From positions 22,934 through 86,933 of IMG/VR virus record IMGVR_UViG_3300021478_000001: a stretch of 64,000 bases of DNA, one strand, 5' to 3'. Position numbers and translations under genes: made by a program. This document shows positions 51,095-57,583 of this stretch, piece by piece (position 1 is the stretch's first letter; each line of letters starts with the position of its first letter). The notes under the pieces were generated by a model. It was not told the origin of the DNA. It saw only the letters and a list, made by a program, of their open reading frames with translations, and did no database searches. The DNA is from a virus.

Positions 51095-51727
51095 TTTGTA
51101 CGGCTCGCTCGATCTCTACGATACTTTCGGAGCCAACGGCTCGCTCTTCGAGAGTGATACTTTCAAACCTCTCGGCTCGCTCCAGACTTACAGTACTCTC
51201 CACACTCGCGGCTCGCTCTGTATTCGCGATACTATCTTAGTCACCGGCTCACTCTGTCACTGCGATACTGACGAAACAAACGGCTCGCTCCGGTCTGTCG
51301 ATACAATCGTTCGTACCGGCTCGCTTTGTGCACACGATACTATCTGAGCACACGGCTCACTCTACCACCACGATACTTTCTTAGGAGTCGGCTCGCTTCG
51401 GTCTTACAGTACTCTCCGCACTCGCGGCTCGCTCGTCTACAACGGTACTATCAAGGTAGGCGGCTCGCTCACCACAAATACGATAACTTTCATCTTACGC
51501 GGCTCACTCCTAAGTTTCGGTACTCTCATTAGGTGCCGGTTCACTCCTAAGAGACGATACTTTCCTTTTTCACGGTTCACTCTTTTCCAACAATACTATC
51601 ATACTGCGTGGTTCACTCTGTTCCTACAGTACTCTCATGATGAGCGGTTCACTCTTAAGTAACGATACTTTCCCTTTTTACGGTTCACTCTCAGAAGGCG
51701 GTACTCTCATGACGAACGGTTTTATTC
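51068..51727 (-). repeat. TIGR-like array 3 (upstream of the SWIM gene)
   Basis: About 18 units of 36 bases, the most regular of the three. It starts in the stop codon of the ADP-ribosyltransferase-like gene (51722-51724) and runs into the first codons of the SWIM gene (degenerate edge repeat at 51068-51076). The left part uses GAGCGAGCC and the right part GAGTGAACC, switching at a hybrid GAGTGAGCC (51501-51509). Irregular spacing occurs only at 51471-51491 and 51528-51537. Confidence 0.88.
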
Positions 51728-52411
51728 CCAGATGCGATTTAGATTCTGCACTACAACATCATCACGTGATAGTTGCTTTAGATGTTCTATGAAATTTCCC
51801 ATTATATCTTCTTTGCTTTCAATTTTATCATCAAACACATGACGCATAAGTTGACGATAATACTCGCCCATGATTTTAAAATTCATTGGCGTGACAGTAG
51901 GATCTGATGCCCAATCTATTCCTCCATTTCTGGGTACCAACGCATAACGACTAATCTGTTTTGGTTCTATGGTGGCATAGTAGCAAACTGTCCCCATATA
52001 TTCAATGCTTTTTTCCCACATATGGCTAAAGTCAGAAAGCGCGCGCTTGCGAAACCATATCACGCGCTCTTTCATGTTGTTCTTCCATCTGGGTAGTTCA
52101 TTGCCCATGTGGTCCTGTACATTTATTCCTTCTTCGTAGTGGCGCGTGGCTTGCTCCAGAAAGTCTTCATCTGGTGCCAGCCGATAGCGCTTGAGATCAT
52201 TAGTATTGGTTTCCAGCACAACCATCCGTTCGCCTCCTTGACAGGCGTTTGATGCGAAGTACAACGCATAGGTCGTTGTCAAGTATACTGCACGGGCATT
52301 GCTGCTGACAGTGTGTTTCCAGTTATCAATGCCAATTTTGCCACGCGGCTTTATTCCTTCTTTTAGGATGGCTTCCAAGTGGCGTTCAGCAGTACCGTGG
52401 TATATCCTCAC
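51722..52411 (-). CDS. ADP-ribosyltransferase/KptA-fold-like protein
   Basis: A 229-residue protein with I-Y-H-G-T, L-E-A-I-L-K-E-G-I-K-P, and A-V-Y-L-T then A-L-Y-F-A, the arrangement seen in ART-fold enzymes (PARP-like, RNA 2'-phosphotransferase, DarT-like). It would transfer ADP-ribose to a protein or nucleic acid. The catalytic Glu is not obvious. The start is GTG, overlapping the previous stop (GTGA), with GGGAG eight bases upstream. Array 3 begins in its stop codon. Confidence 0.6.
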   Translation of the reverse strand: MRIYHGTAERHLEAILKEGIKPRGKIGIDNWKHTVSSNARAVYLTTTYALYFASNACQGGERMVVLETNTNDLKRYRLAPDEDFLEQATRHYEEGINVQDHMGNELPRWKNNMKERVIWFRKRALSDFSHMWEKSIEYMGTVCYYATIEPKQISRYALVPRNGGIDWASDPTVTPMNFKIMGEYYRQLMRHVFDDKIESKEDIMGNFIEHLKQLSRDDVVVQNLNRIWE

Positions 52412-52572
52412 TGTTCATTCTCCCTTTTAAGAATATCCCTAGCGTATTTAAGGGGAATTTCTAAGGCTCTTGATAGTTTGATTGCCTCAGAATTTTCAGC
52501 TCTGTATTGCCGCATTCGTGCATTGTACTTAGCACGCTGTTCTGGAGTTCGGTTCCTTTTTTGCCGCGCCAC
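52408..52572 (-). CDS. Short basic protein (54 aa)
   Basis: A 54-residue, Arg/Lys-rich helical frame from a GTG at 52572 (A-R-Q-K-R-N-R-T-P-E-Q-R-A-K-Y) to a stop overlapping the next GTG start (GTGA). No clear ribosome binding site; translation may be coupled to the gene ending 46 bases upstream. A different frame of this stretch is less convincing. Looks like a small DNA- or RNA-binding protein. Confidence 0.55.
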   Translation of the reverse strand: MARQKRNRTPEQRAKYNARMRQYRAENSEAIKLSRALEIPLKYARDILKRENEQ

Positions 52573-52617
52573 TGTATTTTGTTTGCATAGTAGTATGCGC
52601 GAAAGTATGGACGGCGG

Positions 52618-52908
52618 TCAGTCTTCATCACTTTCAGGACCGATGTACTTGTGGAACGTATCATCATCCATGCCAGTCATAAGAATTTCACGTTGCGCAG
52701 CTGTCAGCTCTGGCAATGCATTCTGTATTAGTGAACCAGTATTGCGCCACAGTTGATAGCGACGATACTGATCTTCTGTCAATTCAATGCTGGCACCTGT
52801 GCCCGCTTTGGCCCAAGTGGGCGGCGTGACTTTGACTAACCAGCCGCGTTCGGTTCTGGTTTCTTTGTACGTGGGTCCCATTTTCAACACGTCTATTGGT
52901 CGTATCAT
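52618..52908 (-). CDS. Hypothetical protein with acidic C-terminus
   Basis: A 96-residue protein (M-I-R-P-I-D-V-L-K-M start), ending P-E-S-D-E-D. The ATG at 52908 has GGAGAG six bases upstream and overlaps the previous stop (ATGA). No domain recognised. Confidence 0.65.
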   Translation of the reverse strand: MIRPIDVLKMGPTYKETRTERGWLVKVTPPTWAKAGTGASIELTEDQYRRYQLWRNTGSLIQNALPELTAAQREILMTGMDDDTFHKYIGPESDED

Positions 52909-53114
52909 GATTCTCTCCATGAAGGTAGATTGTCGATTATCTGGCGTTGTCCAGGAGTAGCTTGACTGCGCAAGCCTTGAAGTTCTATGACCACACGAGC
53001 ATAAGGCGCGTAGAGCATGTCAATGCGATCTTGCGGCCACGTAGGGTCCGCCTTTTCTTTGAAGTCTGTAAGCTTGCGCCGTGCTTCACGTATTAGTTCA
53101 TCAATGTCTTTCAT
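52905..53114 (-). CDS. Small helical hypothetical protein
   Basis: A 69-residue helical protein (I-D-E-L-I-R-E-A-R-R-K-L). The start overlaps the previous stop (ATGA) with AGGAGG close by. No function. Confidence 0.65.
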   Translation of the reverse strand: MKDIDELIREARRKLTDFKEKADPTWPQDRIDMLYAPYARVVIELQGLRSQATPGQRQIIDNLPSWRES

Positions 53115-53350
53115 ATATCCTCCTGTTGCAGATAGAGTTGAGTTTTGGTGATGCTGGCTAGTCTGGCTAGAGCTTCCTCCTTAGGCATCCAGCGCGACCG
53201 TGCTTCCCAGTTATCTTGTATCCTTCCTTTTTCTCCATTGGGATAGCCATGTTCTGCTATTCGATATTGCACTTGCCATAGTCCATTGGACTTGCAGACG
53301 ATGCGGAACTTGGAATTATCCTTGCTGTAGAATGGACGTGATATGGTCAT
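53111..53350 (-). CDS. Small hypothetical protein
   Basis: A 79-residue protein, mixed alpha/beta, with W-Q-V-Q-Y-R and W-M-P-K-E-E-A-L-A-R-L. AAGGAGG lies nine bases before the ATG, and the start overlaps the previous stop. Function unknown. Confidence 0.65.
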   Translation of the reverse strand: MTISRPFYSKDNSKFRIVCKSNGLWQVQYRIAEHGYPNGEKGRIQDNWEARSRWMPKEEALARLASITKTQLYLQQEDI

Positions 53351-53733
53351 CTTCTATGCCTCCTTCCATAACGGCAGCGCCAGAATGCGTGATGATGCCG
53401 CGTGAATTCAACTTTCCAGCCACCTTCACGTTCACATACGTTTTCATGTTTGCGACGAGGAGGCTCTTCAACATTTTCTTGCTCTCTCTTTGGTGCAGCT
53501 TCTTTCTTTGGTGATGTTATTTTCTGCACTGCTATTTTGCGCGGTGGTAATTCCTGTGCCGGTGCTTCAAGATTATTAAAGGCTGAGATTATATTTTCTG
53601 TTGCTACCTTGTCTCCTTTGTCGACTGTGACTAGTTTGCTCGGTGTCCGTGTACTCAAGTAACTGCACAAGTAGACCACTGGACCAGCAAGCAATAACGC
53701 TAGCAACATTGCGGCCATCTTGGGCGGTGACAT
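53347..53733 (-). CDS. Membrane-anchored protein with charged tail
   Basis: A 128-residue protein: one N-terminal hydrophobic segment (about 5-27) and then a Lys/Glu/Pro-rich region ending in a His/Arg-rich patch with two Cys (C-E-R-E-G-G-W and R-C-R-Y). The topology with a long charged part facing one side suggests a membrane tether. It is linked to the following small genes by overlaps. Confidence 0.62.
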   Translation of the reverse strand: MSPPKMAAMLLALLLAGPVVYLCSYLSTRTPSKLVTVDKGDKVATENIISAFNNLEAPAQELPPRKIAVQKITSPKKEAAPKREQENVEEPPRRKHENVCEREGGWKVEFTRHHHAFWRCRYGRRHRR

Positions 53734-53734
53734 T

Positions 53735-53920
53735 TTATTTCTCCATGAAGACTATGGTGGCTAACACACTCGCAGGCTTTATTCTTTGATCCTCTTCAAT
53801 GCTGGCCAAAAATTTATTCAGCTTTTGGATCAGCATTTCCCTGGTCAAGGGAGTAGGACTTGTGTGTTCTTCTACGGAGTCAGCGAAGTAGACATTGCAT
53901 TCCAGTTGATAGTGTTGCAT
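53735..53920 (-). CDS. Small hypothetical protein
   Basis: A 61-residue protein with P-L-T-R-E-M-L-I-Q-K-L. ATG at 53920 with GGGGAG about ten bases upstream; the GTG just before is less likely. Function unknown. Confidence 0.6.
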   Translation of the reverse strand: MQHYQLECNVYFADSVEEHTSPTPLTREMLIQKLNKFLASIEEDQRIKPASVLATIVFMEK

Positions 53921-53938
53921 CACACTTTTTTCTCCCCT

Positions 53939-54121
53939 CTATTGGCCGAAGATTTTGAATAACAACACCAACGATAGCATTAGTCCTGCCATACATAGCG
54001 CAGTGATACGGTTGGACTTGAACAGTTCAATTAGAACTAGTAGTTCTCTGTTGTTGGTTGCGCGCGCATGCTGCTCCCATGCATATATATCAGCCATGTA
54101 GAATTTCCACAATTTATTCAT
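53939..54121 (-). CDS. Small membrane protein
   Basis: A 60-residue protein, a charged helix followed by one hydrophobic segment (about 39-58: I-T-A-L-C-M-A-G-L-M-L). AAGGGGG precedes the ATG, and the start overlaps the previous stop. A membrane-associated effector is possible. Confidence 0.6.
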   Translation of the reverse strand: MNKLWKFYMADIYAWEQHARATNNRELLVLIELFKSNRITALCMAGLMLSLVLLFKIFGQ

Positions 54122-54300
54122 TCCCCCTTTCCTCTCTTGTCTGCATCGTGCACTGCCAGCATGAGTGTTGTGAGATCATGGCGGCTGAGTCGCCGCAAGG
54201 TTTTCAGTTCAGCAGTTGGTTCACTAGTGCGCCGGACCCACTCGCGGATATCCTCAGCCATATCCTCTTTGCGATCTTTCGGTTGCCAATGCGGTGTCAT
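54118..54300 (-). CDS. Small basic hypothetical protein
   Basis: A 60-residue protein starting M-T-P-H-W-Q-P, ending K-R-G-K-G-E. I use the ATG at 54300, which overlaps the previous stop (ATGA). No domain recognised. Confidence 0.6.
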   Translation of the reverse strand: MTPHWQPKDRKEDMAEDIREWVRRTSEPTAELKTLRRLSRHDLTTLMLAVHDADKRGKGE

Positions 54301-54557
54301 AGCCCATCCTCTAAGATTTGCTTTTCTGTTCGAGCGTTTGGGATATCTTTGCTGCCTACAGCACGATAAGCATACATCCAATTATCACCTTCCCAATTGG
54401 TGCTTGGTTGCATGCGCCGCTCTATAATTTCAAACCACGCCCAAGAACAATCTAGAAGTTGGACTGGACGCCAAGCAAACCAATGATGCCACCGCCATCT
54501 GCTAGGTTTATCTAGCGGATGTTTGAGGAAGAAATCAGGCGGCACTGTCAGTTTCAT
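54297..54557 (-). CDS. Conserved Trp-rich phage protein
   Basis: An 86-residue protein with many Trp (W-R-W-H-H-W-F-A-W-R-P) and an E-R-R-M-Q motif. GGGGAGG precedes the ATG. Function unknown. Confidence 0.65.
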   Translation of the reverse strand: MKLTVPPDFFLKHPLDKPSRWRWHHWFAWRPVQLLDCSWAWFEIIERRMQPSTNWEGDNWMYAYRAVGSKDIPNARTEKQILEDGL

Positions 54558-54569
54558 TTTATCCCTCCC

Positions 54570-54914
54570 CTATAGTAGGTCCCATTCGACACATGCTTCA
54601 TGTGCTGCTTCGCCTGGTAACAATCCCATTTTCATTCCACCAGTAAACCATTGCAGCCATTCGTGCACAAGGCCATTTTTCTCTGCGATCTTGTAATACT
54701 TCCAAACAACATCCATTGTTTTATCATCCAATGCTGTTCCTCTACCTTGTGGCATTTTCATCCCTTCACTTTTAGCCAGCGGCCATCCGCTTGTTTCTTT
54801 TTTGTGCATTTCTTCCCATTCTTTTTCTAATTCTTCTTTTGTAGTGACCGGAACTTTAGCAATTCTTTGATACATCTGTGTATCTTCTACCCATTGTTCT
54901 TTTCTTATTGCCAT
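54570..54914 (-). CDS. Hypothetical protein
   Basis: A 114-residue, Lys/Glu-rich protein with a C-terminal L-P-G-E-A-A-H-E-A. GGAGGG precedes the ATG. No family recognised. Confidence 0.62.
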   Translation of the reverse strand: MAIRKEQWVEDTQMYQRIAKVPVTTKEELEKEWEEMHKKETSGWPLAKSEGMKMPQGRGTALDDKTMDVVWKYYKIAEKNGLVHEWLQWFTGGMKMGLLPGEAAHEACVEWDLL

Positions 54915-54915
54915 G

Positions 54916-55128
54916 TCATCCCTCCACCTTCAGCCAGCGACCATCCACTTGCTTTTCATATTTCTGGCCATAGCCAGTTCCCAGCATGCCTATGCCATGT
55001 TGTTTCCATGACACTTCACTCATGTTGGCCCATGGTCCCATTTTAGTTTTGGCGTCATACATGACTTTACCATCGTAAGGTAAACCGAAGTCATCTTTAT
55101 CGCCAAGATGTCCTACCCAATAAGTCAT
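54916..55128 (-). CDS. Small hypothetical protein
   Basis: A 70-residue protein (M-T-Y-W-V-G-H-L-G-D start), Gly/Lys-rich. CAGGAGG lies before the ATG. Function unknown. Confidence 0.62.
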   Translation of the reverse strand: MTYWVGHLGDKDDFGLPYDGKVMYDAKTKMGPWANMSEVSWKQHGIGMLGTGYGQKYEKQVDGRWLKVEG

Positions 55129-55130
55129 TG

Positions 55131-55550
55131 TTACCTCCTGAGTTCTCGTGGTTGATATAGTTCAAGTATGTTGATTGCGCTATGCCCTGGATCGAACTCC
55201 TCGAACCAGACTTTGTCCCATTCTTTGATGCCATAAGCTTCGGCAATCATCTTCACTGCCTCGACAGATGGCAGCTTGCCGGGCTGATCGACCGATATTG
55301 AAAGATGGCGGCAGAATCCGGCTGGTTGTTCCTCGATGCTGATTGACGCGCGGTAGCCAATAGGTATCAGCAGGTGCTCGCTTGGTGGACGCTCGAAGCC
55401 CGGTTTGCGGTCGATAAGTTTTAAATGCTTTACCTCCTCGCGGAGCGCACCTTCGCGCAACACACTGAATGGAATCGGTTTAGCTTCGGCGCGTGCAACT
55501 GCCGCTGCGATCTGGGCGCGGATTTCACTAGTAATGATTAGCGCCCTCAT
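55131..55550 (-). CDS. Hypothetical protein
   Basis: A 139-residue protein starting M-R-A-L-I-I-T-S, mixed fold, with A-E-A-Y-G-I-K-E-W-D. I use the ATG at 55550 (GGAG six bases upstream); upstream ATGs are possible. No recognised domain. Confidence 0.6.
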   Translation of the reverse strand: MRALIITSEIRAQIAAAVARAEAKPIPFSVLREGALREEVKHLKLIDRKPGFERPPSEHLLIPIGYRASISIEEQPAGFCRHLSISVDQPGKLPSVEAVKMIAEAYGIKEWDKVWFEEFDPGHSAINILELYQPRELRR

Positions 55551-55552
55551 AT

Positions 55553-55912
55553 TCATCTCCATGGGTCAGGGCTGTCAGCAAGATCATCATTGAACTCGCC
55601 GCCGTCTTTCAAAAAGTTAAGCGCACATTCAGCAGCATGCAGCGCATCTTGTGCCCGTTTCACTTCAGCTTCACCACGGCTTATTGCTTGTTCCCGCGTT
55701 AACTTCATACCATGCCCTTCTGTGCCACGTCTCATCGCGGTGTAGCACTTAGCATTACCCTGCTCACTGCATTGCGGGCATTCTGGACAGATGCATTGGT
55801 CTGGCACTTTACAGCACACCGCGCAGGGTACATCGTCTGTCTGATTATAGGGCGCATTAGGATCGTTCGCTGCGCCCGGTGGATAGCTCCAGCCGAACAT
55901 ATGTCTAGGCAT
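55553..55912 (-). CDS. Cys-rich zinc-binding-like protein
   Basis: A 119-residue protein. Nine Cys lie in residues 30-56 (C-A-V-C-C, C-I-C-P-E-C-P-Q-C), probably two zinc sites. A C-terminal helix follows. ATG at 55912 has GAGGAG seven to eight bases upstream. It resembles other small phage zinc proteins, without a known role. Confidence 0.65.
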   Translation of the reverse strand: MPRHMFGWSYPPGAANDPNAPYNQTDDVPCAVCCKVPDQCICPECPQCSEQGNAKCYTAMRRGTEGHGMKLTREQAISRGEAEVKRAQDALHAAECALNFLKDGGEFNDDLADSPDPWR

Positions 55913-55937
55913 GTTTATTCTCCTCTTGTTGTAGTAA

Positions 55938-56001
55938 GCAGACCGTATCGGACCGTGGTCTGCCAGCACGGAAAGAGAGCCTCGTGGTGTCCAGTCACGA
56001 G
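55938..56001. promoter_or_regulatory. Hairpins in the gap upstream of the Cys-rich gene
   Basis: Stem gcagacc/ggtctgc (55938-55963) and stem ctcgtg/cacgag (55981-56001) lie in the 180-base gap between the HTH gene at 56093 and the Cys-rich gene. They could form a terminator-antiterminator leader or an operator region for the leftward operon. Confidence 0.4.
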
Positions 56002-56092
56002 TTTCGTCTGCACGACTGCTCCTCTCGATAGGACAATTGCGTACAAGGAGCCCGTTTACCAGACGGAGTGCAGCCGCTGCCGATACTCAGTC

Positions 56093-56377
56093 TCAGCCGT
56101 TAACTATAATCTTTTCAAGGAATTTGCAAGGGTCAACCTTCAATACTTCACAGATATGCAACAATCGTGCCGCGCTAATACGGTTGACTCCTTTTTCATA
56201 TTTCTGGATCTGTTGAAAACTGATACCGCACTCCAGACCCAACTGTTCTTGCGATACATCCAATCTTAAGCGTTCCTCCTTTATGAGTGATCCAATTACG
56301 TTATCAACAGCTGTGGTGGATCGTGGTTTCATTTTTCGTGGTTTCATTTTTCGTGATTTCATTTTTCGTAGTTTCAT
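56093..56377 (-). CDS. HTH (Xre-type) regulator with a repeat-encoded N-terminus
   Basis: A 94-residue protein: an N-terminal repeat of M-K-x-R-K (five-residue units), then an HTH domain (about 27-90; L-D-V-S-Q-E-Q-L-G-L-E-C-G-I-S-F-Q-Q-I-Q-K-Y-E). AAGGAG lies seven bases before the first ATG, but each repeat supplies another in-frame ATG. It is likely a repressor or Cro-type regulator of the leftward operon. Confidence 0.78.
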   Translation of the reverse strand: MKLRKMKSRKMKPRKMKPRSTTAVDNVIGSLIKEERLRLDVSQEQLGLECGISFQQIQKYEKGVNRISAARLLHICEVLKVDPCKFLEKIIVNG

Positions 56378-56381
56378 TTTC
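56322..56381 (-). repeat. Four 15-base tandem repeats at the HTH gene 5' end
   Basis: The unit cgtggtttcattttt occurs twice exactly and twice with one or two changes. Each unit codes for five residues including an ATG on the minus strand. Copy-number change would shift the N-terminal length by five residues and keep the frame. Confidence 0.9.
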
Positions 56382-56387
56382 TACTCC

Positions 56388-56606
56388 TTACATGGATATC
56401 TTGTTTTTTAGTTTCAGGAACTCCGCTGATAGCGTATCAATGCGTGTAGAATACCCCATCCAGATCTTGGCCAAGTTGATATCTTGCCAATCTTCGGCAA
56501 GTCGCTCGGCCTTGCGACCACAGATAAATGATAGACCAGACAGCATATCCTCCAGTCCATACTTATCCACCAACGCTTCCAGCATTTCCACCCCCGACTC
56601 GTCCAT
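56388..56606 (-). CDS. Small acidic helical protein
   Basis: A 72-residue helical protein (M-D-E-S-G-V-E-M-L-E-A-L start). The start overlaps the previous stop (TGATG), with GGAGG nine bases upstream. Function unknown. Confidence 0.62.
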   Translation of the reverse strand: MDESGVEMLEALVDKYGLEDMLSGLSFICGRKAERLAEDWQDINLAKIWMGYSTRIDTLSAEFLKLKNKISM

Positions 56607-56884
56607 CACATTTTCCTCCAGACTCTTTCATAGCCCAATGCGCGCCCCGCTGCTTCCAATGTGGGATTGGTTGGACGCTTGGTCTTGCCGAAAAACCATG
56701 CTTGCATGCAGCCTAGTGAAGGACCGCCGCCATGAGTAATCTTGTTCAAGTTTTTGCTGTTTAGGCGCTCTTTGAAATGGTCCTCAACTAGCGTGCGCAA
56801 TATGTCTATGGCCGGATCCTTATCCCGGAACACATAGCTCTTATATATGGGAGTACGATATTGCCCGTTGGATTTCTTCTTCAT
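56606..56884 (-). CDS. HTH-like regulator
   Basis: A 92-residue protein with a helix-turn-helix-like region (I-T-H-G-G-G-P-S-L-G-C-M-Q-A-W, then P-T-N-P-T-L-E-A-A-G-R-A-L-G), the tail of a phage-repressor-type HTH. It precedes two other small regulator-like genes. Confidence is moderate because the recognition helix is short. Confidence 0.6.
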   Translation of the reverse strand: MKKKSNGQYRTPIYKSYVFRDKDPAIDILRTLVEDHFKERLNSKNLNKITHGGGPSLGCMQAWFFGKTKRPTNPTLEAAGRALGYERVWRKM

Positions 56885-56886
56885 GG

Positions 56887-57234
56887 CTATTTCCTCACGA
56901 TGTAGGTGGATGCTGAACCAGTGCCGCGTCGCCTTAGCACTTTGGCTTTGACAGCTTGTGTGAGCAGATATGTAGAACTCAATTTGGAACGGCCCATTGA
57001 CTCAAGCCAATCCTGTGCCTGCTTTGGTATTACCGTTTCATGGCCATTCTTTTGCAGAAAAGCTGTGAACATGCTGAGCATGCTGCCATCGCTGGCAGCT
57101 TCAATCTTGCCGTTCTTCGTGACTTCAGCGTTGACCACTGGCGTCACGTTTGGTTGACCACGTACCTTACCAGTTAAGGCACGCAATGCATCAGCCAACA
57201 TTTTGTCATCTACAAAGCACTCTATGCGGAACAT
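56887..57234 (-). CDS. Hypothetical protein with winged-helix-like C-terminus
   Basis: A 115-residue protein; residues 75-115 (Q-D-W-L-E, S-S-T-Y-L-L-T-Q-A-V, V-L-R-R-R-G) resemble a winged-helix DNA-binding domain. No family named. It ends next to the HTH-like gene. Confidence 0.6.
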   Translation of the reverse strand: MFRIECFVDDKMLADALRALTGKVRGQPNVTPVVNAEVTKNGKIEAASDGSMLSMFTAFLQKNGHETVIPKQAQDWLESMGRSKLSSTYLLTQAVKAKVLRRRGTGSASTYIVRK

Positions 57235-57243
57235 TTGTTTCTC

Positions 57244-57426
57244 CTAGTTTGGTTGGTTCAGCACGCCACCATTTAGATAGTTGACATAGCATGCAGCTTC
57301 TTCCTCTGTGTTGAAATCTTTCATAGGCATCCATGCGGATATTGGTTCACCCATGCGCCCTACTTCTTGAGTGTAGTAGCCAACAGTCCATAATGATTCG
57401 CCTTTCGTTTTCTTGTAGGTATGCAT
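57244..57426 (-). CDS. Small hypothetical protein
   Basis: A 60-residue protein (M-H-T-Y-K-K-T-K-G start), with an A-x-x-Y-V-N-Y-L-N-G motif. The ATG at 57426 has AAAGGA upstream. Function unknown. Confidence 0.6.
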   Translation of the reverse strand: MHTYKKTKGESLWTVGYYTQEVGRMGEPISAWMPMKDFNTEEEAACYVNYLNGGVLNQPN

Positions 57427-57532
57427 AGTTCTATCCTTTCCATAGTCCAAGGTCCCGCCACATCCTGAGCATCAGGAGTATGTCAACTGCGCTCATTGCT
57501 GCGGCGGGATGCCCGGAGGATGGTCCGGGTCT

Positions 57533-57569
57533 TTGGAAAAGAGTCGGCAGAGTCCCTTAGTCTGCCGAC
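57533..57569 (-). terminator. Rho-independent terminator (leftward)
   Basis: A 9-bp stem gtcggcaga/tctgccgac (57543-57551 with 57561-57569), then TCTTTTCC on the minus strand. It lies 15 bases after the stop of 57584-58204, so it ends the transcript from the methyltransferase gene set. Confidence 0.7.
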
Positions 57570-57583
57570 CAATAGGAAGAGCG

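Noticed and set aside
48166-51532. Open frames with 12-residue repeats (GSL-x3-DTF on the plus strand, SEP-x-K on the minus strand)
   Set aside because: They arise because 36 is a multiple of three; frames break at irregular units, lack binding sites, and base-level covariation explains the conservation better.
48136-51727. CRISPR array
   Set aside because: Repeats are 9 bases and of two kinds, spacers are 9 bases, and no cas genes are present; the 36-base two-repeat period fits TIGR arrays instead.
54205-54215. Isolated ggttcact resembling an array edge repeat
   Set aside because: Single copy without a partner repeat at 18 bases; chance match inside a gene.
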